Origin: Chrysemys picta bellii
Lineage: Eukaryota > Chordata > Testudines > Emydidae
Length of the DNA stretch: 64,000 nucleotides
NCBI RefSeq assembly: GCF_011386835.1
Contig: NC_088797.1
Span: forward strand, 36,331,583-36,395,582
Direction: 5' to 3'
The notes under the pieces were generated by a model, which saw nothing but the letters and a program-made list of their open reading frames with translations, was not told the DNA's origin and searched no databases. Positions 1-11,200 of the stretch are shown in pieces; positions within the stretch are counted from its first letter, which is position 1; the number at the start of each line of letters is the position of its first letter. The position numbers and the translations under genes are program-made.

Positions 1-738
1 ACTGAATCAAAAGATCAATCCAACTTTAGGCTTTTTCCCTTTTAATTTAAATAGCCAATTAATTAATTATGAGAGGCCACCATACTTAAGGGAAACCCCA
101 TGGTGAAACACCAAATACCCAGTGTCTAACAGTTGTGACAGTATTCTATTTCTTTTCAAAATGCTTACAGGATATTCAGAGGTTTCTCATTTTCTAAAGG
201 CTTATATAAATAACAATTCTGCAGGGAACATGATCCCTAGTTACGCAGAGTTAGCTAATCCTGAATGAACCATTTGTTAAAATATGTTTAGTCTAATGAA
301 AACATATAAAAAATTCTAAGTAGTGACAGTTGTGCTTAAATCAATAGCAAGTCTAGCCTATTTGGATGTTTTGCATGGTCTCTTGAATGGGTTACTAACA
401 AGACCAGCTAATGCTGGCACCTTACATTTCAGAAATTCATCCACTACTGAGAATACCTAAAATAAGTCTAAAGATTTTTTTCTTGATGATCAATGAACAC
501 TTAATGAATTTTCAGGTACCATTACAGGAAGGATTCTATTGCTTTTTTGTGAACTTGTCATTTTAAAAATCAACATGTCAGTCAATTATAAATGTAGTGA
601 AATTCCCAAATAAAACCAAAACAAAACCACTGCTTTGCACAGCGAGCTGTACATAGTTGAATTCCTCTAATAACATCTGGAAGAAACATTACTTCTCATT
701 AGCGGTCATGATATGCTATTCTTCATAGAAGTTTCAAC
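1..738. other. HDAC11 intron 8, unique AT-rich sequence
   Basis: AT-rich intronic sequence with no exon, RNA gene or repeat family that I recognise. Confidence 0.6.
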
Positions 739-1435
739 TAGTGCTTCAACTACCTCATCTCAATGGGTCCTGTTATGAGATATGCCTGCCCCGCACTGGA
801 CTGGAGGGGGTTAACCCCACGCTATGGGCTGAGGAAGCTACAGCCCCTCACACCTGCTGGGCATGCTCCGACTGGAACCACAGTATAAGAGGGAGCAGCT
901 CAGGTCAGTCTGGGCTGACCTCTGATGAGAGCAGATGTGTGCTGCAAGCTCCTGCTGGGAGAGTGCCGGAGCCACCAGATGCTGATGTCAGCCAGGATTG
1001 TGCCTCTACCAAACCCCAGCCGACTGCCGAGGACAACGGAGATGAGGCAGTGATTGCTGAGGGATCCCCTGCGTTGGAAGAAGGGGTAGGAAGTGACCCT
1101 GGGAATGGTACGGTAGTGACGGGTGACCAAGACTGAGCAGCGAGATGTCAGTTCCCTGGGGCCTTGGATCAGGACCTGGTTGAGAAGAGTGGGCCTGGGC
1201 CCCTACCCCATCCAACCCGCCACAGACACTACCAACATGTGGGGAGGTGAATTGGGCCACCGGAGGCCACTAGACCTTACTGTCCTGCACCACTGGACAG
1301 CCCTACTGACTCTGGCCATTGGACCATACTGCCCTGGGAAGAAGGGTAGCTGCTTCGACTTTGGCCACTGGGCCTTATGGTCCTGAAGCCCAGGCCTGTC
1401 TTAGTGACTCAGGTCCTGGGCCCATACCACTCTTA
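739..1435 (+). repeat. GC-richer unclassified segment left of the Harbinger
   Basis: Composition changes sharply from the AT-rich intron to G+C-rich sequence and reverts at the Harbinger boundary. It contains a 131-codon open frame (741-1136) with no recognisable motif, and Pro/Gly-rich low-complexity wording. It resembles the leader or internal part of an old retroelement that the Harbinger later entered, but I see no terminal repeats. Identity is unknown. Confidence 0.4.
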
Positions 1436-1819
1436 GGCCTGGTCTACACTACGGGTTTAGGTCGACTTTAGCAGCGTTAAACCGAATTAAGCCTGGACAC
1501 GTCCACACAACGAAGCCCTTTCTTTCGACTTAAAGGGTCCTTTAAACGGTTTCTTTACACCACCTCCGACGAGGGGATTAGCGATAAAACAGACCTTTGC
1601 GGGTCGGAATTGGGGTAGTGTGGACGGAATTCGACGTTATTGGCCTCCGGGAGCTATCCCACAGTGCTTCATTGTGACCGCTCTGGACAGCACTCTCAAC
1701 TCAGATGCACTGACCAGGTAGACAGGAAAAGACCCGCGAATGTTTGAATTTCATTTCCTGTTTGCTCAGCGTGGAGAGCACAGGTGACCACGCGGAGCTC
1801 ATCAGCACAGGTAACCGTG

Positions 1820-3424
1820 ATGGAGTCCCAGGATCACAAAAGAGCTCCAGCATGGACCGAACGGGAGGTACGAGATCTGCTCGCCATATGGGGAGATGAA
1901 GCAGTGATAGCTGAACTCCGTAGCAGTAAAAGAAATGGAAAAGTATTAGAAAAGATCTCCAAGGCCATGAAGGACCAAGGCCATAACAGGGACACACAGC
2001 AGTGCCGCGTGAAAATTAAGGAGCTACGTCAAGCTTACCACAAAGCCAGAGAAGCAAACGGAAGGTCCGGGGCAGAGCCGCAAACTTGCCGCTACTACGC
2101 GGAGCTGCATGCGATCCTAGGGGGTGCAGCCACCACTACCCCAACCGTGTGCTATGACTCTCTCACTGGAGAAACACACAGGGAAGACGGTTCGGGGAAC
2201 GAGGAAGATGAGGATGGAGGTACTGTAGGTAGCTCACAGCAGCAAGGAAGCGGAGAAACCGGTTTCCCCAACAACCAGGATATGTTTGTGACCCTGGACC
2301 TGGAACCAGTAACCCCCGAACTCACCCAAGACCCTCAGGGCACACAGGAGACCTCTGGTGAGTGTAACTTTGTAAATATTTGTAAACATTACAAAAAAAA
2401 AAGCAAGCGTGTTTAATGATTAATTTGCCCTGGCAATCGCGGCCAGTACATCTACTGGAAAAGTCTGTTAACGTGTATGGGGATGGAGCGGAAATCCTCC
2501 AGGGACATCTCCAGAAAGCTCTCCTGGTTGAAATGGGGTGATTTTATTAAGGGGACATTCAGAGGCGCCTGTTCCTGCTCTTCTGAACAGAAATGTTCCC
2601 CGCTGTTAACCACGCGGTGGAGGGGAGGGGTGAAGTGATCATCCCAGAGAATCGTGTGTGTGTGTGCGTGGGGGGGGGGGTGGTTTACTTGTGTTTGTGC
2701 CGCATGTTAACCGGGAAACCGCAGCCCCTCCTTTTACATTGAAAACCCATTTTAAATGGACAACCCAATTCATCCTTGATATGGGAAATGCGCTGCTGTT
2801 TGCAACCTTTCCCGCATGTTAAGAAGGTTAAAAAAGCCAAAACACTGTGGCCTACCATGGCTGCCTGCAAGCCGAAATATGCGACCTTGTAATGAAAGAG
2901 TGTACCCATTGTTCTCTAAAATGTGCCTTTTTTAACCACCTCTCCCTTCTCCTCCACCAGCTGCAAATGTTTCTCCTTCGCAGAGGCTCGTGAACATTAG
3001 AAAGAGAAAACGTAGGACGAGGGACGATATGTTCACGGAGCTGCAGATGTCCTCCCACGCTGATAGAGCACAGCAGAATGCGTGGAGGCAGTCAATGTCG
3101 GAGATGAGAAAAGCCCAATATGAACAAGAGGAGAGGTGGCGGGCTGAATGGCGGGATGAAAAGAGCAAGTGGCGGGCTGAAGACGATAGGTGGCGTCAGC
3201 TTGCAGACAGACGGCAAGAGTCAATGCTCCGTCTGCTGGAGCATCAAACTGATATGCTCCAGCGTATGGTTGAGTTGCAGGAAAGGCAGCAGGAGCAGAG
3301 ACTGCAGCTACAGCCCCTGTGTAACCAACAGCCCTCCTCCCCAAGTTCCATAGCCTCCTCACCAAGACGCCCAAGAACACGGTGGGGGGGGCCTCCGTCC
3401 ACCCAGTCACTCCATCCCAGATGA
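1820..3424 (+). CDS. Harbinger Myb/SANT-like DNA-binding protein (two exons)
   Basis: Exon 1 is 1820-2357, followed by donor G|GTGAGT; exon 2 is 2961-3424, after CTCCTCCACCAG. The 603-bp intron is phase 1 and splicing keeps the frame, giving 333 residues. The ATG at 1820 is preferred; the frame is open a little upstream without an ATG. Residues about 12-100 form a trihelix Myb/SANT-like domain (APAWTEREVRDLLAIWGDEA, later RVKIKELRQAYHKAREA). Next come an acidic linker and then a basic stretch (NIRKRKRRTRDD) that could be a nuclear localisation signal. Last is a long charged Arg/Glu/Gln coiled coil (EERWRAEWRDEKSKWRAEDD). No frameshift or stop was found, unlike the partner transposase. Confidence 0.87.
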
Positions 3425-3556
3425 TCGCCCAAGCATCAGAAGGCTGGCCTTCAATAAGAGTTAAAGTTTTAAAATGCAGTGTGTCCTTTTCCATCCCTCC
3501 TCCCCCACCCAGCCCAGGCTACCTTGGCAATTATCCCCCTACTTCTGTGAGGAACT

Positions 3557-3596
3557 AATAAAGGATGCATGAATGTGAAAAAACAATGACTTTATT
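3557..3596. promoter_or_regulatory. Facing polyadenylation signals between the two Harbinger genes
   Basis: AATAAA on plus at 3557-3562 serves the Myb-like gene. TTTATT at 3591-3596 is AATAAA on minus and would serve the transposase. The two signals lie about 30 bp apart, so the convergent transcripts overlap slightly at their 3' ends. Confidence 0.65.
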
Positions 3597-3727
3597 GCCT
3601 CTGCAAGCGGTGCTCGAATTGGGGAGGGGAGGGTGGGGTGGGGTGGTTGGTTTACAGGGAAGTAGAGTGAACCGGGTCGGGGGAGGGGGGGTTTGGAGGG
3701 TTCATCAAGGAGAAACAAACAGAAGTT

Positions 3728-5029
3728 TCACACAGTAGCCTGGCCAGTCACAAAACTCGTTTTCAAAGCTTCTCTGATGCGCACCGCACCCTGCTGTGCT
3801 CCTCTAACCGCCCTGGTGTCTGGCTGCGCGTAATCAGCGGCCAGGCGAGTTGCCTCAACCTCCCACCCCGCCATAAAGGTCTCCCCCTTACTCTCACAGA
3901 TATTGTGGAGCGCACAGCAAGCAGCAATAACAATGGGGATATTCTTTTCGCTGAGGTCTGAGCGAGTCAGTAAGCTGCGCCAGCGCGCTTTTAAACGTCC
4001 AAATGCACATTCCACCACCATTCGGCACTTGCTCAGCCTGTAGTTGAACAGGTCCTGACTCCTGTCCAGGCTGCCTGTGTACGGCTTCATGAGCCATGGC
4101 ATTAAGGGGTAGGCTGGGTCCCCAAGGATCACGATAGGCATTTCAACATCCCCAACGGTCACTTTCTGGTCCGGGAAGAAAGTCCCTTCCTCCAGCTTTC
4201 GAAACAGAGCAGAGTTCCTGAAGACGCGAGCATCATGTACCTTTCCCGGCCATCCCACGTTGATGTTGGTGAAACGTCCCTTGTGATCCACCAGGGCTTG
4301 CAGCAGCATTGAAAAGTACCCCTTGCGGTTTACGTAGTCGGTGGCTTGGTGCTCCGGTGACAAGATAGGGATATGGCTTCCGTCTATGGCCCCGCCACAG
4401 TTTGGGAATCCCATTTCAGCAAAACCATCCACTATTGACTGCACGTTGCCCAGAGTCACTACCCTTGCTATCACCAGGTCTTTCATTGCCCTGGCAAATT
4501 GGATCACAGCAGCCCCCACCGTAGATTTGCCCACTCCAAATTGATTCCCGACTGACCGGTAGCTGTCTGGCGTTGCAAGCTTCCACAGGGCTATCGCCAC
4601 TCACTTCTCAACTGTGAGGGCTGCTCTCATCTTGGTATCCTGGCGTTTCAGGGCAGGGGAAAGCAAGTCACAAAGTTCCATGAAAGTGCCCTTACGCATG
4701 CGAAAGTTTCGCAGCCACTGGGAACTGTCCCATACCTGCAGCACGATGCGATCCCACCAGTCTGTGCTTGTTTCCCGGGCCCAGAATCGGCGTTCCACGG
4801 CATCAACCTGCCCCAGTGACACCATGATTTCCACATTGCTGGGGCCTGTGCCTTGTGAGAGGTCTATGTCCATGTCAATTTCCTCATCACTCTCGTCGCC
4901 GCGCTGCAATCGCCTCCTCGGCTGGTCCGGGTTTCGCCTTGGCATGTCCTGGCTCTGCATATACTCCAGGACAATGCGCGTGGTGTTCATAGTGCTCATA
5001 ATTGCCGCGGTGATCTGAGCGGGCTCCAT
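3728..5029 (-). pseudogene. Harbinger transposase (HARBI1-like), one in-frame stop
   Basis: The minus-strand frame runs from ATG at 5029 to a stop at 3728, about 433 codons, interrupted only by TGA at 4603-4601. The same frame continues without a shift on both sides. Blocks of the DDE_Tnp_4 nuclease are present after the stop: GGAIDGSHIPI, WPGKVHDARVFRNS, ILGDPAYPLMPWL and VVECAFGRLKARWRSL. These supply the acidic residues of the catalytic site. The N-terminal part has an acidic patch (ESDEEIDMDIDL) and RNFRMRKGTFMELCDLL, usual in this family. A TGA here is what CpG deamination of CGA (Arg) would give. Otherwise intact, so a recently dead copy. Confidence 0.9.
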
Positions 5030-5284
5030 GATCCCAGTGCTAGCTATGGCGCCTGGTCAGAAAAAAGGCGCGAAAGTAGTATCTGATGGACCAGGAGAAG
5101 GAGGGAGGGCGGGAGGGAGGGAGGGCCGAGTGACGACATGGCGTACAGGTACAGGAACAGGGAGAAACACAAACAACTGTCACACAGAATGGTCCCCCCC
5201 AAAGATTAAACTGAAAACCCTGGGCTTAGCAGGCCATTGATTTCACGGAGGAAGGGGAAGCAAATGAATACAGAACAAATCTAT

Positions 5285-5790
5285 TTTTTACATCTTAAGC
5301 TGGCAGCCGACGGTGCAGCATGAGTGATAGCCTCTCCAGTATGACGATGACGGATACCAGTCATAATATACCATCGTCTGCCAAAAGGCAAGGGGCTGCT
5401 GCTGTGTAGCAATGCAGCCCCACGTCTGCCAGCCCCACGTCCGCCAGCACCCAGCATCTCCCTCGGCCTCTTCTGGGTGCTTAGCAGACAATACTGGCAA
5501 TTGGCAGAAAATAGTATATTACGATTGGTAGCCATCATCATCGAAACATGTCTGCCCAGGTGGCCATGATTGACAGCCACTCCAGTACGACGACGATGGG
5601 TACCAATCATAATATACCATCGCCTACCAAAGGGCAAGGGGCTGGTGCAATGCAGCCCTACGGCTGCCAGCCCCACGGCTATCACTCATGCTACACCGTC
5701 TACCGCCAAAAGGCAGTTAGCCGCTGCTGCTGTGTAGCAATGCAGTCCCACGTCTGCCGGCACCCAGAGGACATATGGTGACGGTGAGCT
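5285..5790. repeat. Degenerate internal repeats in the Harbinger 3' region
   Basis: Two related units of about 200-250 bp share a block containing TCATAATATACCATCG, CAAGGGGCTG and GCAATGCAGCCC (about 5340-5430 and 5580-5670). A partial third unit starts at about 5697 (ACCGTCTACCGCCAAAAGGC). This is non-coding sequence between the transposase start and the right terminus, so it may hold the transposase promoter. Confidence 0.7.
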
Positions 5791-6681
5791 CAGCTGAGCT
5801 GAGCAGGCTCCATGTTGTCTGCACAGGTAACCCAGGTAAAAAGGCGCGAATCTATTGTCTGCCGTTGCTGTGACGGGGGGGGGGAGGGGCCTGACGACAT
5901 GTACCCAGAACCGCCCGCGACACTGTTTTGCATCATCCGGGCATTGGGATCTCAACCCAGAATTCCAAGGGGCGGCAGAGACTGCGGGAACTGTGGGATA
6001 GCTACCCATAGTGCAATGCTCCGGAAGTCGACGCTAGCCTCATACTGTGGACGCGGTCCGCCGACTAGAGCACCTAGAGCATTTTATGTGTGGACACACA
6101 CAATCGGCTGTATACAACCGATTTCAATAAAACCGGCTTCTATAAATTCGAACTAATTTCGTAGTGTAGAGGCTGACAGAGTGTATCTGCCTATGATAGG
6201 TCCAAACCTATATCATATAGACCTACTAAGTAGAGTTAACAAAAAGTATCATGAATAATTTAACTTATTTTCCCCAATTTGTTTTGTGCATTTTTGTGCC
6301 CTCAAAATGTGGCCCATCCAGCTTTTCCTGTATATCATGTCATGACATGAAACTTCTCATTTGCAAAATGTTTGCCTTTGTCAGATTTCATACACAAATG
6401 CCAGGGTGGTATCATCTATGTTAGAACAACCATGAAATAACGTTTCATCCCTAGAATTCTACAGCATATCAGTAGCAGCCTAAGCCTATGTGGGCAGGTG
6501 CCTCCCCTCTGGCCTCTAAAGATGTGTGCCTAGTTCCTACATGTTTAGGTTAAATTATATATTTTAATTAAATGCCTCTGCAGCAGCTTTCTGTGGTAAC
6601 AAACCCATGATGCTAATGGTAAACCTGTTTCTTCACATCTAGTTGCTGCCACTTTACAACAAGTATGACTGAGATATCACT

Positions 6682-6773
6682 TGCATCTGAAGAAGTGAGG
6701 TTCTTACCCACGAAAGCTTATGCTCCCAATACTTCTGTTAGTCTTAAAGGTGCCACAGGACCCTCTTGCTTTT
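6682..6773 (+). mobile_element. Short Penelope-terminus insertion with hammerhead-like core
   Basis: 92 bp flanked by an exact 12-bp target duplication TGAGATATCACT (6670-6681 and 6774-6785). It starts almost directly at CTGAAGA (6687-6693), then an imperfect GTGAGGT/ACCCAC hairpin, then GAAA (6712-6715). This is followed by GCTTATGC and the family tail TCTGTTAGTCTTAAAGGTGC. It is the same sequence family as the terminus of the Penelope-like element at 62.1 kb. Confidence 0.85.
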
Positions 6774-7049
6774 TGAGATATCACTCTGTTTTGCCAATGT
6801 ATAATGATTATTGTTATTGTTTCTCTTCATTGTATGCATATGCCTCAATCCAATGGAACATATGTCAAAAAGCAGATGCCCTTAGGGCACTGAATAATGA
6901 CCCAGGCAGAAGAAATCTCAAATCAGTGGCAATACAACATACTTCCTTTCAGATTGAAGTTAGGGCAGATGCCCTTAAAAAAAGGACACACCCATGGATA
7001 GTATACTTGGTAAATAAGATGAAAAATAAAGTTTGCAGATATAGGCATC

Positions 7050-7348
7050 TAAGGCTGGGTCTACACTACCCGCCTGAATCGGCGGGTAGAAATCGACCTC
7101 TCGGGGATCGATTTATCGCGTCCCGTTGGGACGCGACAATCGATCCCCGAATTGATGCTCTTACTCCACCAGCGGAGGTGGGAGTAAGCGCTGTTGACGG
7201 GAAGCCGCAGAGGTCGATTTTGCCACCGTCCTCACAGCGGGGTAAGTCGGCTGCGATACGTCGAATTCAGCTACGCTATTCACATAGCTGAATTTGCGTA
7301 TCTTAAATCGACCCCCCCCCCCCCCCCGTAGTGTAGATGTAGCCTTAG
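7050..7348. mobile_element. Non-autonomous Harbinger-type MITE
   Basis: About 300 bp bounded by TAAGGCTGGGTCTACACTAC and the inverted GTAGTGTAGATGTAGCCTTA. The inner TIR motif GTCTACACTAC is shared with the 4.7-kb Harbinger at 1436, which suggests the same transposase mobilised it. The interior is CpG-rich with strong hairpins, for example ATCGATTTATCGCG with CGCGACAATCGAT, and AATTCAGCTACGC with CATAGCTGAATT. A poly-C run sits at about 7312-7327. No coding capacity. Confidence 0.82.
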
Positions 7349-7539
7349 ACAGGCACAGTGATCTAATCATATTACTTTGAGGTAAGCCTCACACAGGAAA
7401 GGCCAGCAGTGATAATGCAGGAAGGAACACATACAATATATATTTGATGGGAAAAACACATGGAACAAATCAAACTGTTCCTGTTACTCTTTTAACTCTA
7501 AAAAGCAGACACACTTTGAAAAAATAAAATTTACCTCAA

Positions 7540-7790
7540 CAGCCAAGTCTACCCTAGAAACTTTTGCCAATACAGTAATGTTGCTTAGGGGTGTGATTTT
7601 ACCAGCAAAAGCACTAGTGCATACTAATACCATAGTTATTCTGGTATGAGTGCTTTTGCCGGTATAGATTATTATGCTCATGGAACTGGTAAAAGCTATA
7701 CCAGCAAAGACACTTTTTTGCCAATATAAACTGCATCTACACTAGGAGGATTTGCTGGTATAGCTAGACCCATAAATCATTTTCGTTAGA
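7540..7790. mobile_element. MITE rich in inverted GCCGGTATAGC-like motifs
   Basis: Sub-repeats related to TTTTGCCGGTATAG recur in both orientations (7570s, 7610s, 7655, 7700, 7715, 7755). The left edge, CCAAGTCTACCCTAGAAAC, and the internal CTACACTAGGAGG are related to each other. The right end is eroded, so the boundary is approximate and no TSD was found. Confidence 0.6.
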
Positions 7791-8155
7791 CTAGGCTAAA
7801 GAAAGAAGTATAACTACGACTTCTCCTTTAAAGAAACATAAAATAAACTAAATGACTTCTCTTAACCCTCTCTCTTGACCACTTGGGGTCCAATCTCAGC
7901 CAGCCAATGAACCAGAACCAATACTATGCAACTCATGGCTAATCAGAACCATGACAGACACTGAAGTTCAAATATTTGCTGCAACTTTTTGCAAACATCC
8001 TCACAGGGAATTTTTTTACATTAAGTTCATCAATATTTTTGTGTTGCTGTATTTTACCTCAGAGTGAGCAGCATTTCAGTGGTAAATGAAGCAACTGTTC
8101 TGTGGTAAATACATTTTTAATACTTTAAGATCATATCAGTTTGAAAAGTACTTAC

Positions 8156-8252
8156 GTTTAGCAAATCCATCCCCTGGATAAATATATCTATTGTACACAT
8201 CCATAATATACACCCTATGATCATCCATGAAGTCTCTCTCATGGCCATTCCC
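8156..8252 (-). CDS. HDAC11: HDAC11 exon 8
   Basis: 97 bp: 32 codons plus one base. The acceptor is TTTTCTTATAG; the donor is AAAC|GTAAGTAC. It encodes [20 protein letters not shown] and [12 protein letters not shown]. The exon leaves phase 1 (a single C), so the next exon should begin with two bases completing a Gln-like codon. No such exon is visible between 1 and 8155, so intron 8 is at least 8.15 kb. Confidence 0.96.
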
Positions 8253-11200
8253 CTATAAGAAAATTTCAGTAGGTTAATCTTAGCAAGCAAACACAGTATT
8301 AAAGAATCTGTGAGCGTTAAGGAAATTAAGAATACAATGTTACAGTGTTTAATGTTCTAGGTACTTTTTCTTGTTTATATCCTTAAAGGTTATTCTGATG
8401 TTGTGAATAACAATATTTGCATCTCTATCTGAGGCTCCCCAGGTGCTTTACAAATATTACTGAAATTAGCATTACAATACTCCCTTGCAGACAGGAAAAC
8501 TAAGGAACTGAGCAGCCAATTTGCTCAGTGTCACAATGGAAGTCTGTACCCAAGCTAGGAATAAAAATCAGACCAAGTCCTAGGCTTTAACCACACTATG
8601 TTCCAGAACCTTGTCAGCTACTGAGAATATGTAAAATGAGTTTTTTTGATAATCAATGAAATGTTGAAAAAGTTAATTAACTTTCAGGAAAGATTGCAAA
8701 AGTCATATCAATAAAATTTAAATGAGAAACATATTACATTCTACCTTCTTCCATTGTACAGCCAGGAATCTCTATTGAAAGATTGGATTTTGGGGTAGGG
8801 AGAGGAATGGTAAAGGGAAAATCAGATTCTGATCATCATCTCCTTTTTCCAAACTCTTGAATTCCAATATGATTTCAGTGACTGTCATCTGCACTCCTAT
8901 CAGACATTATAAAACAATCTCTAATTAGTGGTTCACAAGATACAATATGTTAAATTATGTCGGAGTTGATGTAAGGAATGAAAGCAAGATGGTAATCAGA
9001 ATGATTTGATTTCAAAGTATAGGAGTAAATCCATGAAAATAATATTTTCAGTATTTTTGTTGTGTAATTTAACATTTACTTGATAAAACTCTCTGAACAG
9101 TTGCAAAGTTGTATCTCTGCTGTAGTTCCCAGTCCTGGAGACACCCAAGAGAAAAAGAGCCATTACAACGCTAAAACTGGCTAGTATATGTGAAAGGGTG
9201 GTGGAGAGTAAATGAATGCTCCACTGCATGTTTCTGTGCCACTGATATGGCCTGTTAGAGGTGGCTGAGCATGAACGCTTAATGCACTACTTCGTTACTC
9301 CCAGGCCCCAAAGAAGAGGGTAGTACAAAGATGGAGAACTAATGACAGTAAAGCTCTGGAGTGAGCCAAGTTTCCAAGGCTGATGGACTCAGAGGGTGCC
9401 CTGAGAGTAACGGAACTTCCTCATGACACTGGCAGATCTGCTTTTATCTAGTCTGCTACCTCACATACTCCTTACCCTAATGAAAGGGAAACACTGTAGG
9501 AGGGAATGATGTAGCCTATAATCTACAGATCACTGGCACAACAGCTATAAGGTCAGAGATTTCTTGAGAAGCATTTTAATGAAGAGCCTTGACACACTTT
9601 GAAAGATCCCTTTAGAAATACAAAGTAACAACATTACATAATCTATGGTCTTGTTTCATGGCCAATTTTAGCATGCAGATAAGAGACGTGCTGGCTGGAA
9701 GATAATATATCCTTCTAGATCATTATGTTTCATCATAGCAATGAAACTGCCTCAAAAGTGGATTAACACCACATTAAAATACTGTGTACATTTCTGATTA
9801 AAAGCAGTTTTACTACATTACCAGCTTTTCTAAATAAATAACTTTTTATTGCTGAACAGTAAAGGTAATCAGTCTACAGTATGGACTGATCAGGTTTATA
9901 AAACAAACTACACAAAAAACTTTTTAGCCCCTTATTAGGATTTTGCTGAAAATCTTACTACCAGAGATGAGAGCTGTTCTCAGTACACACAATAAATCAT
10001 TCCTTCTTTAGAAGGGGTGTATGTGTGTATGTATATATACTGTACTCCGTTAGCCTGAAGTCAGTCTCCCCGTTACAAGCATTGAAGGTCAAACTCATCT
10101 CCTGTAGAAGTTGCTGCAGTGATTATGCATGCTGAACTAATTATAATTCTCTTTAAGAGTCCCTTGTTTCTTATGGGATGCTGAGCAATTCTCAACGATT
10201 GTTAGGCTGCATCACTGTATGTAGACCAGAAAATATTTCTACATTCTAGCCACATGATGGAGCTACAACTCAGCTTAAATTTGCAACAGTGAACATTTTA
10301 TTAAGGTAGCTTTATTGCCACAGTTAAGGAGCATAAAATATAATCAAACACCCGGGCTGTGCTGAGTAATTAATAATCAAACACAGTAAGTGATGATCCC
10401 ATGCTTTTCTATAACCAGTTATTTAGACCACAGCTGTCTTAATTTTTACTGACTAAAAGGGCTTGTCTACACTGGCAATTAACGGCATTGCAACTTTCTC
10501 GCTCAAGGGTGTGAAAAACCACCCCCCTGAGCACAGCAAGTTGCAGCACTGTAAAGCACCAGTGTAAACAGTGCCACAGCGCTGGGAACCATGCTCCCTG
10601 CGCTGGGATCTATGCCCCTCGTTGAGGTGTTTTTTTTAGAGCACTGGGGGGAGCTGCGCCATGACCACACGAGGCACATTAAATCTGTGGGAAGGTAAAT
10701 TAGTAGTAGTACATGGCACTGCTTTATCAAGGTATCTTTCTAAAGAGTAAGTTAATTACCTCTGGAGGGTTACCCTGGCTGCTGACTGATAGAGTAGACA
10801 ATGTGTCTGGTTTTCTCCATTCATTCTTTTTTTCTTTGGCTTGTCGGATTTTTTGTTTTTTTGGCCAGGTTTGTGTTGTCAGCTTCATTCTGAGTTCACA
10901 GTATACTATTTTTAGATTACACGGAATTCCAGGGCCAAGAGTCTCTGCTTTAAAAAGTGAGGCTTTACTTTGCCACATGAAATGAAAACTTATCTTTATC
11001 CAAATGGGTGAAGCAAGTGAGAAGATGATGAAGGTTTACTGAGTATTTGGGGGCCGGAAAAAGGGGAAGGGGAGAGATGACAATAACATTGCATAGATTA
11101 TGGCTAGAGAAAAAAAAAAAGAGTGCAGATCCCAGGGTTGAATCCCAGTACTATAATTGCTCAAGGGCCTGATCCAAAGAGTTGCTGAGAACCCACAACT

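Larger units (their letters stand above)
1436..6176 (+). mobile_element. PIF/Harbinger DNA transposon, near full length
   Basis: The left end starts GGCCTGGTCTACACTACG after TTA (1433-1435). The right end, read in reverse complement, starts TCTACACTACGAAATTAG at about 6170-6150, so the termini are inverted repeats. The outermost bases of the right end and its TTA target duplication are degraded. Two genes lie tail to tail: a spliced Myb/SANT-like gene on plus and a DDE transposase on minus. This two-gene layout is typical of vertebrate Harbingers, in which the Myb-like protein helps the transposase reach DNA and the nucleus. It sits in HDAC11 intron 8. Length is about 4.7 kb. Confidence 0.9.

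Noticed and set aside
4614..5018. 134-codon plus-strand ORF
   Set aside because: Antisense shadow of the Harbinger transposase N-terminal part.
5285..5790. CRISPR-like or satellite array
   Set aside because: Only two to three diverged long units inside a transposon; no short identical repeats with regular spacers, and the genome is vertebrate.
6665..7291. 208-codon plus-strand ORF
   Set aside because: It crosses a Penelope-terminus insertion, unique sequence and a MITE, so it is a chance frame.
1..8155. Possible HDAC11 exons 9 and 10
   Set aside because: Read on minus for the expected continuation after exon 8 (Gln-Ala-Ile-like start, later YNAGTD-type motif); nothing fits. They must lie outside the window.
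10713..10985. 90-codon plus ORF with a hydrophobic stretch
   Set aside because: T-rich intronic sequence gives Phe/Leu-rich translation; no other support.
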